The notes: generated by a model not told the origin, from the sequence alone. Positions 57,161-64,000 are shown, counted from the first letter of the stretch. The stretch is 64,000 bases of DNA from Pseudarthrobacter sulfonivorans (GCF_014712225.1 NZ_JACXBW010000016.1:1-64000); one strand, 5' to 3'. A program made the numbers and translations.

Positions 57161-58357
57161 ATGGCAAAGCTCTCACTACGCAACATCAGCAAGCGCTTCG
57201 GCGACACGCAGGTCATCCACGACTTCAGCGCCGACGTGGACAACGGGGAATTCCTCGTCCTCCTGGGCGCGTCGGGATCCGGAAAGTCCACCCTGCTCCG
57301 CATTATTGCCGGGCTCACGGATCCCACCAAAGGCGACATCATCTTCGACAACCTGCGGGTGAACAGGCAAAGCCCGCGCGAACGGGACATCGCGTTCGTC
57401 TTCCAGTCCTATGCGCTCTACCCGCACCTGACAGTCCGCGAGAACATCACGTTCCCGCTGGCGCTGGACAAGTTCAAGGCCTGGCACCACATCCCGGGCA
57501 TCAGCGCGATCGCACGCCGCATCTTCGGTTCCTCAAAGGAGGTCGCAGAGCGGGTGGACAGCGTTTCCTCCATGCTGGAACTGGACGAGTATTCGAAGCG
57601 CAAGCCCGGCGGGCTCTCCGGCGGCCAGCGCCAGCGCGTGGCCCTCGCCCGTGCCCTCATCCGCAACCCTTCGATGTTCCTGCTCGATGAGCCGCTGTCC
57701 AACCTGGATGCGAAGCTCCGCGCTGAACTCCGCGGCGAAATCGTCCGGCTGCACAAACTGACCGGAAAGACCTTCGTGTACGTTACGCACGACCAGGTTG
57801 AGGCCATGACCATGGCCACCCAGATCGTCATCCTCCACAACGGCATCGTGCAGCAGCACGCCACGCCGCAGGAAATCTATGCCCGCCCCGCCAACACGTA
57901 CGTCGCCCGGTTCATCGGCAGCCCGCCCATGAACCTCATGAGTGCGACCGTCGCCGACGGGCAGCCGGCACTCGGCAGGCTTCGGCTCCCGGCACCCGAA
58001 GGTCTCCGGCTCGGCACCGGACCGGTCACCTTGGGCCTGCGCCCGGAACACCTCACCGTTTCCGCCGACGTCGACGGGCCCGGCCTCCCGGGCACGGTCC
58101 GGAGGATCGAAGACCTCGGTGCGGACACCCTGATCGGCATCCAACCCGACCGGACGCTGGACCTGAAACTGTGGGAGCTCAACCAGGACGACCTCATCTG
58201 GATCCGCCAGACGGGACAGACCCGCCTGATGACCGGCGATCCGTGCACCGTGGCTCTCAACGCCGGCATGGCCAGCTACTTCGACAGCGATACCGGTGCA
58301 AACCTTGCATCAGCCGCGGAGGTCTCCGACGCGGGAATGCTGTCCTCCCACGGCTAA
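57161..58357 (+). CDS. Sugar ABC transporter ATP-binding protein (MalK/UgpC type)
   Basis: A 398-residue ATPase: Walker A 'LLGASGSGKSTLLRIIAG', Q-loop 'FVFQSYALYPHL', signature 'GGLSGGQRQRVALARALI', Walker B 'MFLLDEPLSNLDAKLRAEL' and H-loop 'VTHDQVEAMTMA', followed by a regulatory OB-like domain ('LGLRPEHLTVSADV'). Between Q-loop and signature it carries about 20 extra residues compared with MalK (around residues 97-120, 'KFKAWHHIPGISAIARRIFG'). This may adapt the contact with its permeases. The short spacing to both neighbours confirms one operon. Confidence 0.9.
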   Translation: MAKLSLRNISKRFGDTQVIHDFSADVDNGEFLVLLGASGSGKSTLLRIIAGLTDPTKGDIIFDNLRVNRQSPRERDIAFVFQSYALYPHLTVRENITFPLALDKFKAWHHIPGISAIARRIFGSSKEVAERVDSVSSMLELDEYSKRKPGGLSGGQRQRVALARALIRNPSMFLLDEPLSNLDAKLRAELRGEIVRLHKLTGKTFVYVTHDQVEAMTMATQIVILHNGIVQQHATPQEIYARPANTYVARFIGSPPMNLMSATVADGQPALGRLRLPAPEGLRLGTGPVTLGLRPEHLTVSADVDGPGLPGTVRRIEDLGADTLIGIQPDRTLDLKLWELNQDDLIWIRQTGQTRLMTGDPCTVALNAGMASYFDSDTGANLASAAEVSDAGMLSSHG

Positions 58358-58405
58358 TATGACCACCAACACAGATCCCGTTCCACACGTAAGGAAAAGG
58401 CACCT

Positions 58406-58717
58406 ATGACCATCGTTGTCACCGCAGAGTTCACTCCGAAAGAAGGCACCTACGACCAGGTGGTTGCTGCCCTCTCCCCCGCCATTGCAGAAGTGCACGA
58501 AGAACCGGGCTGCTTGCTGTATGCCATCCATGAATCGCCGACTGGCCGGATCATGATGATCGAAAAATGGGAAAGTGCGGAGCTGCTGGACGCCCACGGC
58601 GCCGGCGACCCCGTCAAACGGCTCAATGCTTCGCTGGATGGGCTCCTCGAAAAGCCGGTGGAAGTTACCCGCCTAGTGCCGATCCCGGCGGGTACCACCC
58701 ACCAGGGCAGTCTTTAA
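58406..58717 (+). CDS. ABM-domain (antibiotic biosynthesis monooxygenase-like) protein
   Basis: A 103-residue ferredoxin-like alpha/beta barrel: 'IVVTAEFTPKEGTYDQVVAALSPAIAEVHEEPGCLLYAIHESPTGRIMMIEKWESAELLDAHGAGDPVKRL'. Members are cofactor-free monooxygenases, quinol-oxidising proteins or simple small-molecule binders. As the last gene of the DRL-like/ABC operon it may act on a pathway intermediate. AAGGAAAAGG precedes ATG 58406. Confidence 0.82.
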   Translation: MTIVVTAEFTPKEGTYDQVVAALSPAIAEVHEEPGCLLYAIHESPTGRIMMIEKWESAELLDAHGAGDPVKRLNASLDGLLEKPVEVTRLVPIPAGTTHQGSL

Positions 58718-58722
58718 CGAGC

Positions 58723-58760
58723 AAAGCGGACGACGGCGGAGGTCCCGCCGTCGTCGCTTT
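58723..58760. terminator. Convergent terminator of the GACGACGGCGG family
   Basis: Arms AAAGCGGACGACGGCGG and CCGCCGTCGTCGCTTT pair with one bulge around a short AGGT loop. It lies between the ABM gene stop and the Mn-catalase stop, which face each other. The A/T-rich outer ends give terminator form in both directions. Confidence 0.8.
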
Positions 58761-58775
58761 CCGTTAAAACCTCGC

Positions 58776-59768
58776 CTAGGATTTCTTTGCAGGCTTTGCC
58801 TGGCTCTTCGCGCTGGGGGTAGCGGTAGTGTCCTTCGGGTTGTTTGCGTCCTGCAACTCCACCTCTGCGGTGGCCTGGATCAGCGCAAGCAGGTCGGGGT
58901 CGAGTCCAGGGGCGAATTCCTCGCGGCGCTCCGGGGAGATGGTCATGGGGAAGCCTTCAGGCATGACGTCGGTACTGAGCTCGGTCCCGTCATTGGACGG
59001 TGAGGCGCCGCGGTAGAGTTTGCCGGCCTCGCTGAGGTTATCCGCGCTGAACGTGTACTGGATGCTCTGCAGGCCTTTGTCCAGCAGCTTCTTGACCTCG
59101 GGGAACTGCTCGGCGTTGGTCTTGGGGATCGGCAGGACCTTGCCCCAGTTCACGCCCAGGCTTTCCAGCGCTTTGGCGAAGGCGTTCTCGTGGGCCTGGT
59201 CCCGGACAATGAGGTAGGCGATGGTGGACCGCGCGGTTTTGTTTTCCGTCATCTCGTAAATCCGGCATTTCTGCAACCGGCCGGTGGATTCCAGCATGAG
59301 GTTGTACAGCAGGTCCAGGACCAGGTTGCCGCTGTTGTAGACATAGGATCCGCTCCACGGGTTGCCCGCCGCGTCCACAGGCAGGGCGCCCTGAGCGCCC
59401 ACGAGGTAGTGGTGGATATTGCTGGTGTCCAGCGCAATCTTCAACGGCGTGGCACCCTTAGCGCCGGGCTCATCCACCGGATCGGTCTTTTTGCCCTGGT
59501 AGCGCGGGGAGCCGTCCAGGAGCTGGGAGATGGTGGTTCCGATGAGTTCGACATGGCTGATCTCCTCGGTGCCGACGCCTTGGAGCAGGTCCTTGTAGGG
59601 TTTGGAGGCAGCATCGCCGCGGAAGTTCATGCTCTGGAACAGGTACTGCATCATGGTGCGCATCTCGCCGAACTGCCCGCCGAGACCCTCCTGCAGCGCA
59701 TTGGCTGCGGCAGGATCCGGCTCGTCGGCAGCGATTTCGTTGATCAAAAGCTGGGTATGCAGGTACAT
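58776..59768 (-). CDS. Manganese catalase
   Basis: A 330-residue di-manganese catalase. Metal ligands fall in 'INEIAADEPDPAAANALQEGLGGQFGEMRTMMQYLFQSMNFRG', 'GVGTEEISHVELIGTTI' and 'LIVRDQAHENAFAKALESLGV'. It disproportionates H2O2 without heme. The C-terminus is extended by a low-complexity Lys/Ala/Ser tail ('KSQAKPAKKS'). TGAGGA precedes the ATG at 59768; the frame is open for 117 codons upstream but that part overlaps marR. It follows marR by 7 bases, so the two form an operon. Confidence 0.93.
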   Translation of the reverse strand: MYLHTQLLINEIAADEPDPAAANALQEGLGGQFGEMRTMMQYLFQSMNFRGDAASKPYKDLLQGVGTEEISHVELIGTTISQLLDGSPRYQGKKTDPVDEPGAKGATPLKIALDTSNIHHYLVGAQGALPVDAAGNPWSGSYVYNSGNLVLDLLYNLMLESTGRLQKCRIYEMTENKTARSTIAYLIVRDQAHENAFAKALESLGVNWGKVLPIPKTNAEQFPEVKKLLDKGLQSIQYTFSADNLSEAGKLYRGASPSNDGTELSTDVMPEGFPMTISPERREEFAPGLDPDLLALIQATAEVELQDANNPKDTTATPSAKSQAKPAKKS

Positions 59769-59775
59769 TTTTTCC

Positions 59776-60249
59776 TCACTCGTTGATCCATTGACGGGGC
59801 ATTGTTGACGTTGAATGGGATTCGGCGGATGCGGGGTTCTGCAGGCTTTCCACGAATCTGGTGAGTTCTCTGCGAAGTTTTCGCCACCCCTGCGCGTCCG
59901 CCGGGAAGGCGTTGGCCTGTGCATCGCGGGCGGACTGCAGCAGGGTCCGGCCAGCTTCGGTGAGCCCAATAGTGAATTGACGCCGGTCCCTCGGATGGCG
60001 TGTCCTGGTGACCAGCCCAGCACTGTCGAGCCGCTCCAAGACCCTGCCGATGGTCTGGCTTTTGACGTGGATGGCGCTGGCCAACTGTTCCTGGTTGAGG
60101 GGGCCGTTGGCGAGACCACCCATGGCTATGGCCGCAGCCCGGGTCAGTCCCAAGGGAGCCAGGACCTCATCTTGGCGGCGCTGCAACAACCGCGCCGCCA
60201 AGATGAGGAGCCGGTATCCATCCCGGATATCGCTTTCTAAATTGCTCAT
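59776..60249 (-). CDS. MarR-family transcriptional regulator
   Basis: A 157-residue winged-helix dimer: 'LAARLLQRRQDEVLAPLGLTRAAAIAMGGLANGPLNQEQLASAIHVKSQTIGRVLERLDSAGLVTRTRHPRDRRQFTIGLTEAGRTLL', with the wing 'RDRRQ' that contacts DNA. No Cys lies in the N-terminal sensor helix, so OhrR-type thiol sensing is unlikely. It is co-transcribed with manganese catalase. Palindromes of the form YAAGC-N4-GCTTR in the upstream region are the probable operators. Confidence 0.88.
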   Translation of the reverse strand: MSNLESDIRDGYRLLILAARLLQRRQDEVLAPLGLTRAAAIAMGGLANGPLNQEQLASAIHVKSQTIGRVLERLDSAGLVTRTRHPRDRRQFTIGLTEAGRTLLQSARDAQANAFPADAQGWRKLRRELTRFVESLQNPASAESHSTSTMPRQWINE

Positions 60250-60360
60250 CTGAACCGTCCTTGCCTCTGACGTTCACACGACGCAGTGACGTCGATGCTG
60301 TCTGTGCCTACGACGGTGGAGCACATCGTGGGCGGATTACGCATGGTTCGCGCCACTACC

Positions 60361-60398
60361 ATAAGCATGCTTATCATCCAGTTGGCAAGCAGGCTTGT
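60361..60398. promoter_or_regulatory. Two palindromic MarR-type operators
   Basis: ATAAGCATGCTTAT (60361-60374) is a perfect 14-base palindrome; GCAAGCAGGCTTGT (60385-60398) is a near-perfect one 24 bases on. They share the AAGC-N2-GCTT core. A third copy lies at 60473. Confidence 0.65.
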
Positions 60399-60472
60399 CA
60401 TTCCCGCTGAAGAGCTCTCCCCTCGCCCACCGAATACCTGCACGGGACAAACCGGCTCTTGCAAAGTAGATG

Positions 60473-60486
60473 GCAAGTGTGCTTAG
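60473..60486. promoter_or_regulatory. Third MarR-type operator, at the rightward promoter
   Basis: GCAAGTGTGCTTAG keeps the AAG-N4-CTT spacing of the two sites at 60361-60398 and lies 106 bases before the Ala-rich protein start, near a TAGTAA-N6-TTACTA repeat (60494-60511). Confidence 0.5.
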
Positions 60487-60591
60487 TATCGATTAGTAAC
60501 CTTGCTTACTATTCGTTCAGAGCCGGCACCGCTGGCACTACTCGCCAGAGTGACCCATCAAGAACGTGATCCATCGAGAAAGAGAGCGACA

Positions 60592-61410
60592 ATGACTGAG
60601 AACCAATGGCCCCAGACATCCCCGTCGACCCTCGACCAGTACGGCGACCCGGCCCCGGCCACGCCTGCCGGAACGCCGGGCGGCTCCGCTTCCAAAGCCG
60701 ACGCGGCCAAGACGGAAGCTTCGGAGGTTGCCAACCAGGCAGCCGGCGCAGCCCAGGACGTTGCGCACACCGCCAAGGCGGAGGCTGCCAACGTAGCCGC
60801 CGAAGTGAAGACAAATGCCCGGGACCTCCTGCACCAGGCCAAATCGGACCTCACCAGCCAGGCAGGCACGCAGCAGCAGAAGGTTGCAGAGGGGATGCGC
60901 TCCATCTCCACTGAACTGCGTGCCATGGCCGACGCCTCCAATGAGCCTGGCGTGGCCTCGGATCTGGTGCGGCAAGCTGCCGATCGGTCGCAGTCCGTGG
61001 CGTCGTGGCTTGACGGCCGGGATCCCGGGTCACTGCTGAACGAGGTCCAGAACTTTGCCCGGCAGCGTCCCGGCACCTTCCTCCTTCTCGCGGCAGGCGC
61101 GGGCGTGCTGGCAGGACGGCTGGGCCGCAGCCTGCAGGCCGGTGCCCCCGCTTCGACCGGGACCCCCAGCCCGGCAGTACAGCAGTCCGCCTACCCCGCG
61201 GCATACCCCTCGACCGGGACGGGTGTTGTTGCCGGGGTTGGGGAGCCGTTCTACGACGAACCAGTCGTGGGTCGGCCCGGATTGGCAGAGCCCGCCTACG
61301 GTACGCCCGCTTACGGCGAACCCACCTTTGGTGAGCCGGGATTCGGTGAGCCGGTGCGGCCCGCAACGGGCGCGGACCCGTACGCCGAAGGGGAAGGACG
61401 CCACCTGTGA
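60592..61410 (+). CDS. Ala-rich, LEA-like membrane-associated protein
   Basis: A 272-residue protein of unknown family. Residues ~30-135 are Ala/Lys/Glu-rich amphipathic helix ('KADAAKTEASEVANQAAGAAQDVAHTAKAEAANVAAEVKTNARDLLHQAKSDLTSQAG'), similar in style to LEA or apolipoprotein repeats. One membrane segment follows (about 160-178, 'PGTFLLLAAGAGVLAGRLG'), then a Pro/Gly/Tyr tail with repeated 'YGTPAYGEPTFGEPGFGEP' units. It is the first gene of a coupled trio with holin-X and DUF3618 proteins, a common actinobacterial set thought to serve envelope stress. The ribosome site is weak. Confidence 0.72.
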   Translation: MTENQWPQTSPSTLDQYGDPAPATPAGTPGGSASKADAAKTEASEVANQAAGAAQDVAHTAKAEAANVAAEVKTNARDLLHQAKSDLTSQAGTQQQKVAEGMRSISTELRAMADASNEPGVASDLVRQAADRSQSVASWLDGRDPGSLLNEVQNFARQRPGTFLLLAAGAGVLAGRLGRSLQAGAPASTGTPSPAVQQSAYPAAYPSTGTGVVAGVGEPFYDEPVVGRPGLAEPAYGTPAYGEPTFGEPGFGEPVRPATGADPYAEGEGRHL

Positions 61411-61838
61411 GTAGCCAGATTCCGGAGCCTCCCGCGTCGGCGGCGCACGTGAAGGCGGATAACACCTCGCTGGGTGATCTGCTCGGTGAGGTCACCCGTG
61501 ACCTGTCCACCCTGATGCGCCAGGAAGTCGAACTCGCCAAGGCCGAACTGAAAGAGTCAGCCGGCAAGGCAGGCAAGGGCGGCGGCATGCTCGCCGGCGC
61601 CGGCGTCGCCGGACACTTCGTCCTGCTGTTCCTCTCCATCGCCCTCTGGTACGCCCTGGGCGAGCTGATGGGACTGGGCTGGTCCGCCGTCGTCGTCGCC
61701 CTGATCTGGGGCATCACCGCCGCCGTGCTGGCCACCATCGGCCGCAAGGAACTCAAAGCGGTCAAGGGCCTGCCCCAGACCACGCAAACACTCTCAGAAA
61801 TCCCCCCAACCCTGAAACCCGGTGAGGTACAACGATGA
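61407..61838 (+). CDS. Holin-X-like (phage holin superfamily III) membrane protein
   Basis: A 143-residue protein: amphipathic N-terminal helix 'TSLGDLLGEVTRDLSTLMRQEVELAKAELKESAGKAGKGGGML' and two membrane helices ('GAGVAGHFVLLFLSIALWYAL' and 'GWSAVVVALIWGITAAVLATI'). The GTG start overlaps the previous stop (GTGA). Despite the name the family is chromosomal in actinobacteria and no phage genes are nearby. Confidence 0.85.
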   Translation: MSSQIPEPPASAAHVKADNTSLGDLLGEVTRDLSTLMRQEVELAKAELKESAGKAGKGGGMLAGAGVAGHFVLLFLSIALWYALGELMGLGWSAVVVALIWGITAAVLATIGRKELKAVKGLPQTTQTLSEIPPTLKPGEVQR

Positions 61839-62485
61839 GCGACAACCCGGACGCAATCCGTTCAGACATTGAAGCAACCCGCGCCCGCCTGGGCACCAAC
61901 GTTGACGCCGTGGCCGACAAAGTCACCCCGTCCAACATCGTCCACCGCCAGACCGACAAAGTGAAGGAAGCGGTGTTCGGAATGAAGGAGAAAGTCATGG
62001 GCACCAACGACACCACGCCTGCCTACACCAACGCCTACACCGGCCAGCGCGTGGGCCAGGGACACAGTGCCGGGGATACCCTTCACAACGCCACCGACAC
62101 CGTTTCGGCAAAGTTCAGCGACGCGGGCGAGTCCATCGGCGACGCCCCGCACCAGGTCAAAGCCAAAACCCAGGGCAGCCCCCTGGCCGCTGGCCTGATC
62201 GCGTTCGGCGCCGGGCTGCTGCTCTCGGCCCTGATCCCCGCCAGCGAAAAGGAACGCGAGGCAGCCGACGCGCTCAAAACCGCCGCCGAACCCATGACCA
62301 CCCAGCTGACCGAGGCCGCCAAAGACATGGCCGAAGGCCTCAAGGAACCAGCCCGCGAAGCCATGGAAAACGTCAAGGCCACCGCCACCGACGCCGCCGA
62401 AAACGTCAAAGCCGAAGGCCAGGAAGCAGCAGCGGACGTCAAAGACCGCGCCACCGACGCCAAGGACAACGTCCAAAACACCTAA
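61835..62485 (+). CDS. DUF3618-domain protein
   Basis: A 216-residue protein. The N-terminal DUF3618 motif 'DNPDAIRSDIEATRARLGTNVDAVADKVTPSNIVHRQTDKVKE' is followed by a linker, one membrane helix (about 123-140, 'PLAAGLIAFGAGLLLSALIP') and an Ala/Lys/Glu-rich helical C-terminus like that of the first gene of the trio. The ATG overlaps the holin-X stop (ATGA). The function is unknown; co-occurrence with holin-X suggests a joint membrane role. Confidence 0.85.
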   Translation: MSDNPDAIRSDIEATRARLGTNVDAVADKVTPSNIVHRQTDKVKEAVFGMKEKVMGTNDTTPAYTNAYTGQRVGQGHSAGDTLHNATDTVSAKFSDAGESIGDAPHQVKAKTQGSPLAAGLIAFGAGLLLSALIPASEKEREAADALKTAAEPMTTQLTEAAKDMAEGLKEPAREAMENVKATATDAAENVKAEGQEAAADVKDRATDAKDNVQNT

Positions 62486-62505
62486 GCCCAGCTAGAGCCC
62501 GTCCG

Positions 62506-62534
62506 GGGCCGTCCTTCCATTCGAAGGGCGGCCC
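62506..62534. terminator. Terminator hairpin after the DUF3618 gene
   Basis: GGGCCGTCCTT and AAGGGCGGCCC form an 11-base stem with one mismatch around a 7-base loop, between convergent genes. Confidence 0.65.
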
Positions 62535-62538
62535 TGGC

Positions 62539-62856
62539 TCATTTCCCGTCCGGTGACTCTTCATCCTCAGTGACCACTTGGTTGGCGATCAGGTCCACGC
62601 GGTCAGCTGCGGTCAAGGTGTCATCACCCTGGATGGCGGCAACGTCCTGGCTGTCTACCGGTCCCGCCCCCGGCTCAGGAACCTCGTCAGGATGCGGATC
62701 GTCCTTGTGGCGGGCTTCCTGGAGATGGTGCTCCAGTTTTTCCTCTGCGTCGCGGCGGCGTTGACCCACCGTCCGCATTTGCTGCGTTGTCGGCGCCGCA
62801 TGCGCGTGCTGGTGCGGGCCATGGTCCTGGATGCTGCCAACTTTATCTTCGCTCAT
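62539..62856 (-). CDS. Small acidic hydrophilic protein of unknown function
   Basis: Not recognised. The 105-residue protein is rich in Asp, Glu, His and Gln ('DHGPHQHAHAAPTTQQMRTVGQRRRDAEEKLEHHLQEARHKDDPHPDEVPEP'). It has no membrane segment or signal and looks mostly disordered with one amphipathic helix. ATG 62856 has only a weak ribosome site. It converges on the DUF3618 gene. Coding status is likely but not certain. Confidence 0.55.
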   Translation of the reverse strand: MSEDKVGSIQDHGPHQHAHAAPTTQQMRTVGQRRRDAEEKLEHHLQEARHKDDPHPDEVPEPGAGPVDSQDVAAIQGDDTLTAADRVDLIANQVVTEDEESPDGK

Positions 62857-62950
62857 ACCGAAATCGTCCCACTCTATGCCAGCGCCGGGAAGCGCGTCTC
62901 ACGCCTGAAGGACGACGGCGCGTGGTCCGTCGTGTGCTTTTCTCGACAAA

Positions 62951-62972
62951 GTAGGTAGACTGGTCTACCTAC
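62951..62972. promoter_or_regulatory. TetR operator, perfect 22-base palindrome
   Basis: GTAGGTAGAC-TG-GTCTACCTAC, ten-base perfect arms, 27 bases before the tetR ATG. Overlap with the expected promoter implies autorepression of tetR and the coupled exporter gene. Confidence 0.8.
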
Positions 62973-62998
62973 TTCCACTGAGCGAGCGAGGTCCCGCC

Positions 62999-63601
62999 AT
63001 GACGGCGAAACAAGATGTAGCGGCAACCCGCCCCTTCCGAAGGCCCGCGCGGGAGGCACTGCTCGAGGCGGCCGCCAAACGCTTTTACGCCCACGGCCTG
63101 ACCGGCACCGGCATCGATACCATCACGGCCGAGGCGGGTGTGGCCAAGAAGAGCCTCTACAACAACTTCGCGTCGAAGGCGGACTTGGTGACGGCCTACC
63201 TGTACGCGCGGCACGAGGAGTGGCTCGGGCTGTACCGGGCGAGGCTTCAAAAGGCGACGACTCCAAGGAACCGCGTGCTGGCCGTCTTTGATGCGTACGC
63301 CGACCACGCCGATCTCGTGTACGAGCACGGGTTCCGCGGCTGCGGCCTGCTGAACGCGGCCGCAGAACTACCCGCCGGTGACCCCGGGCGCGCGGTGGTC
63401 CGGCGGCACAAGGAGGAGGTGGAGGCGTTCCTGACCGAGCACCTGGCTAAACTGCCGACCCCGGCCGGCCAGGCCGCTCCCCTCGCCCGGCATCTCGCCT
63501 TCCTGCTCGAAGGTTCCATGGTCCGCGCCGGCCTGGAAGGTGATGAGGGTTGCGTCCTGGAAGCCCGCAGGATCGCGGCTGACCTGCTGGACAGACTGTG
63601 A
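62999..63601 (+). CDS. TetR-family transcriptional regulator
   Basis: A 200-residue regulator: N-terminal helix-turn-helix 'REALLEAAAKRFYAHGLTGTGIDTITAEAGVAKKSLYNNFASKADLVTAYL' (residues ~16-65) and a TetR_C-type ligand domain ('RGCGLLNAAAELPAGDPGRAVVRRHKEEVEAFLTEHL', the YxaF/LmrA-like group). A perfect palindrome lies just upstream. Its stop overlaps the GTG of the EamA exporter gene, so the exporter is the likely main target. Confidence 0.9.
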   Translation: MTAKQDVAATRPFRRPAREALLEAAAKRFYAHGLTGTGIDTITAEAGVAKKSLYNNFASKADLVTAYLYARHEEWLGLYRARLQKATTPRNRVLAVFDAYADHADLVYEHGFRGCGLLNAAAELPAGDPGRAVVRRHKEEVEAFLTEHLAKLPTPAGQAAPLARHLAFLLEGSMVRAGLEGDEGCVLEARRIAADLLDRL

Positions 63602-64000
63602 GGACGGCTGGCTTCCACGGGACGACATGGGGTGCGCTGTTTGTGCTGGCCGCGTCTGTCCTGTGGGGAACCACCGGGACGGCGGCCACGTTTGCCCCGG
63701 ATGTGAGCCCGCTGGCGATCGGCGCGGTGGCCATGGGTTTCGGCGGCCTGCTGCAGTCGGCCATTGCGGCGCGTGCCCTGAAGGCTTTCGGCTCCAGTCT
63801 GCGGAGCCAGTGGCGCACGGTGGCTCTGGGTGCGCTGGCCGTCGCTTTGTACCCGCTCGCCTTTTACTCGTCCATGCACCTGGCCGGCGTTGCCGTGGGC
63901 ACGGTGGTCTCCATCGGGTCGGCGCCGCTGGCGTCTGCCGTCATTGAACGCGTTGTGGACAAGAGGCCCTTCACGCGTCGCTGGCTCGGCGGTGCGGTCC
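63598..64000 (+). CDS. EamA-family (DMT) exporter, N-terminal part cut by window edge
   Basis: At least 134 residues are visible and the frame is open to the end of the window. The GTG start overlaps the tetR stop by 4 bases (GTGA). The translation opens 'VRTAGFHGTTWGALFVLAASVLWGTTGTAATF', the 'WG' first-helix signature of drug/metabolite transporters, then 'SPLAIGAVAMGFGGLLQS' and 'YPLAFYSSMHLAGVAVGTVVSIGSAPL', the EamA repeat pattern. The substrate is unknown; TetR coupling suggests export of a toxic or signalling compound. Confidence 0.85.
   Translation, partial: MRTAGFHGTTWGALFVLAASVLWGTTGTAATFAPDVSPLAIGAVAMGFGGLLQSAIAARALKAFGSSLRSQWRTVALGALAVALYPLAFYSSMHLAGVAVGTVVSIGSAPLASAVIERVVDKRPFTRRWLGGAV

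Larger units (their letters stand above)
60250..60591. promoter_or_regulatory. Divergent control region between marR and the Ala-rich protein gene
   Basis: 342 bases without a gene, lower in GC than the surroundings toward 60470-60520. It holds three AAGC-type palindromes (60361, 60385, 60473) and a TAGTAA-N6-TTACTA repeat (60494-60511). Both flanking transcription units start here, so one MarR protein could control both. Confidence 0.65.

Noticed and set aside
61407..61838. Holin-like gene as a sign of prophage
   Set aside because: Holin-X family genes are normal chromosomal genes in actinobacteria, and no integrase, capsid or lysin genes are nearby.

Overview
The window comes from a high-GC Gram-positive soil actinobacterium. 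The best fit is the Arthrobacter/Pseudarthrobacter group (Micrococcaceae): single-chain AceE-type pyruvate dehydrogenase E1, a DUF222/HNH '13E12-type' gene, many 'GGTTGAGCCTGTCGAA' palindromes between genes, and the gene order of the purine region. The genus is an inference from memory of these features. No rRNA, tRNA, CRISPR array, prophage or IS element was seen.

Positions 1-32500 hold a large purine/ureide catabolic island. On the left are a MocA-like molybdenum-cofactor nucleotidyltransferase, a uracil-DNA-glycosylase-like protein, an aldo/keto reductase, a three-gene xanthine dehydrogenase operon (fused FeS/Mo subunit, FAD subunit, XdhC), an NCS2 purine permease and a guanine deaminase. 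Read divergently is an 8-oxoguanine deaminase. Then follow a 62-residue small protein, urate oxidase with a urate-type NCS2 permease, an IclR regulator, and malic enzyme, malate synthase, a CitE/HpcH-like lyase of unknown function and (S)-ureidoglycine aminohydrolase. After a short unrelated insert (secreted protein, Ser/Thr dehydratase, LssY-like protein) comes hyi-glxR-gcl-glxK-allB. Together the genes run guanine/xanthine to urate, allantoin to ureidoglycolate, and glyoxylate either to malate/pyruvate or through tartronate semialdehyde to glycerate phosphate. 5-hydroxyisourate hydrolase, OHCU decarboxylase and allantoate amidohydrolase are not in the window. A 15-bp motif close to TTYCAYAAAGYGGAA recurs at four or five promoters and is a good candidate for the IclR operator.

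Positions 32500-46300 hold a Bcp peroxiredoxin, an MpaB/DUF2236 protein, a polyol-utilisation operon (lipoprotein, two permeases, zinc dehydrogenase, PfkB kinase, divergent AraC regulator, no ATPase gene), an LLM-type oxidoreductase, a secreted metallophosphoesterase, a DUF427 protein, a membrane-anchored zinc protease and a DUF222/HNH protein. Positions 46300-50200 carry small genes (MOSC, VOC, membrane protein) and a 764-residue LuxR-type ATPase regulator.

Positions 50200-58720 are the least understood metabolic region. A LacI regulator and a beta-hydroxyacid dehydrogenase lie opposite an operon of a DRL-like (DXR-like) oxidoreductase, a complete sugar ABC transporter and an ABM-domain protein. 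It looks like an uptake and oxidation/isomerisation pathway for an unidentified carbohydrate.

Positions 58720-64000 hold a MarR-manganese catalase pair divergent from an envelope-stress-like trio (Ala-rich protein, holin-X, DUF3618), with palindromic MarR-type operators between them, and a TetR-EamA exporter pair behind a perfect 22-bp palindrome. Several families of dispersed hairpin repeats punctuate the whole window.
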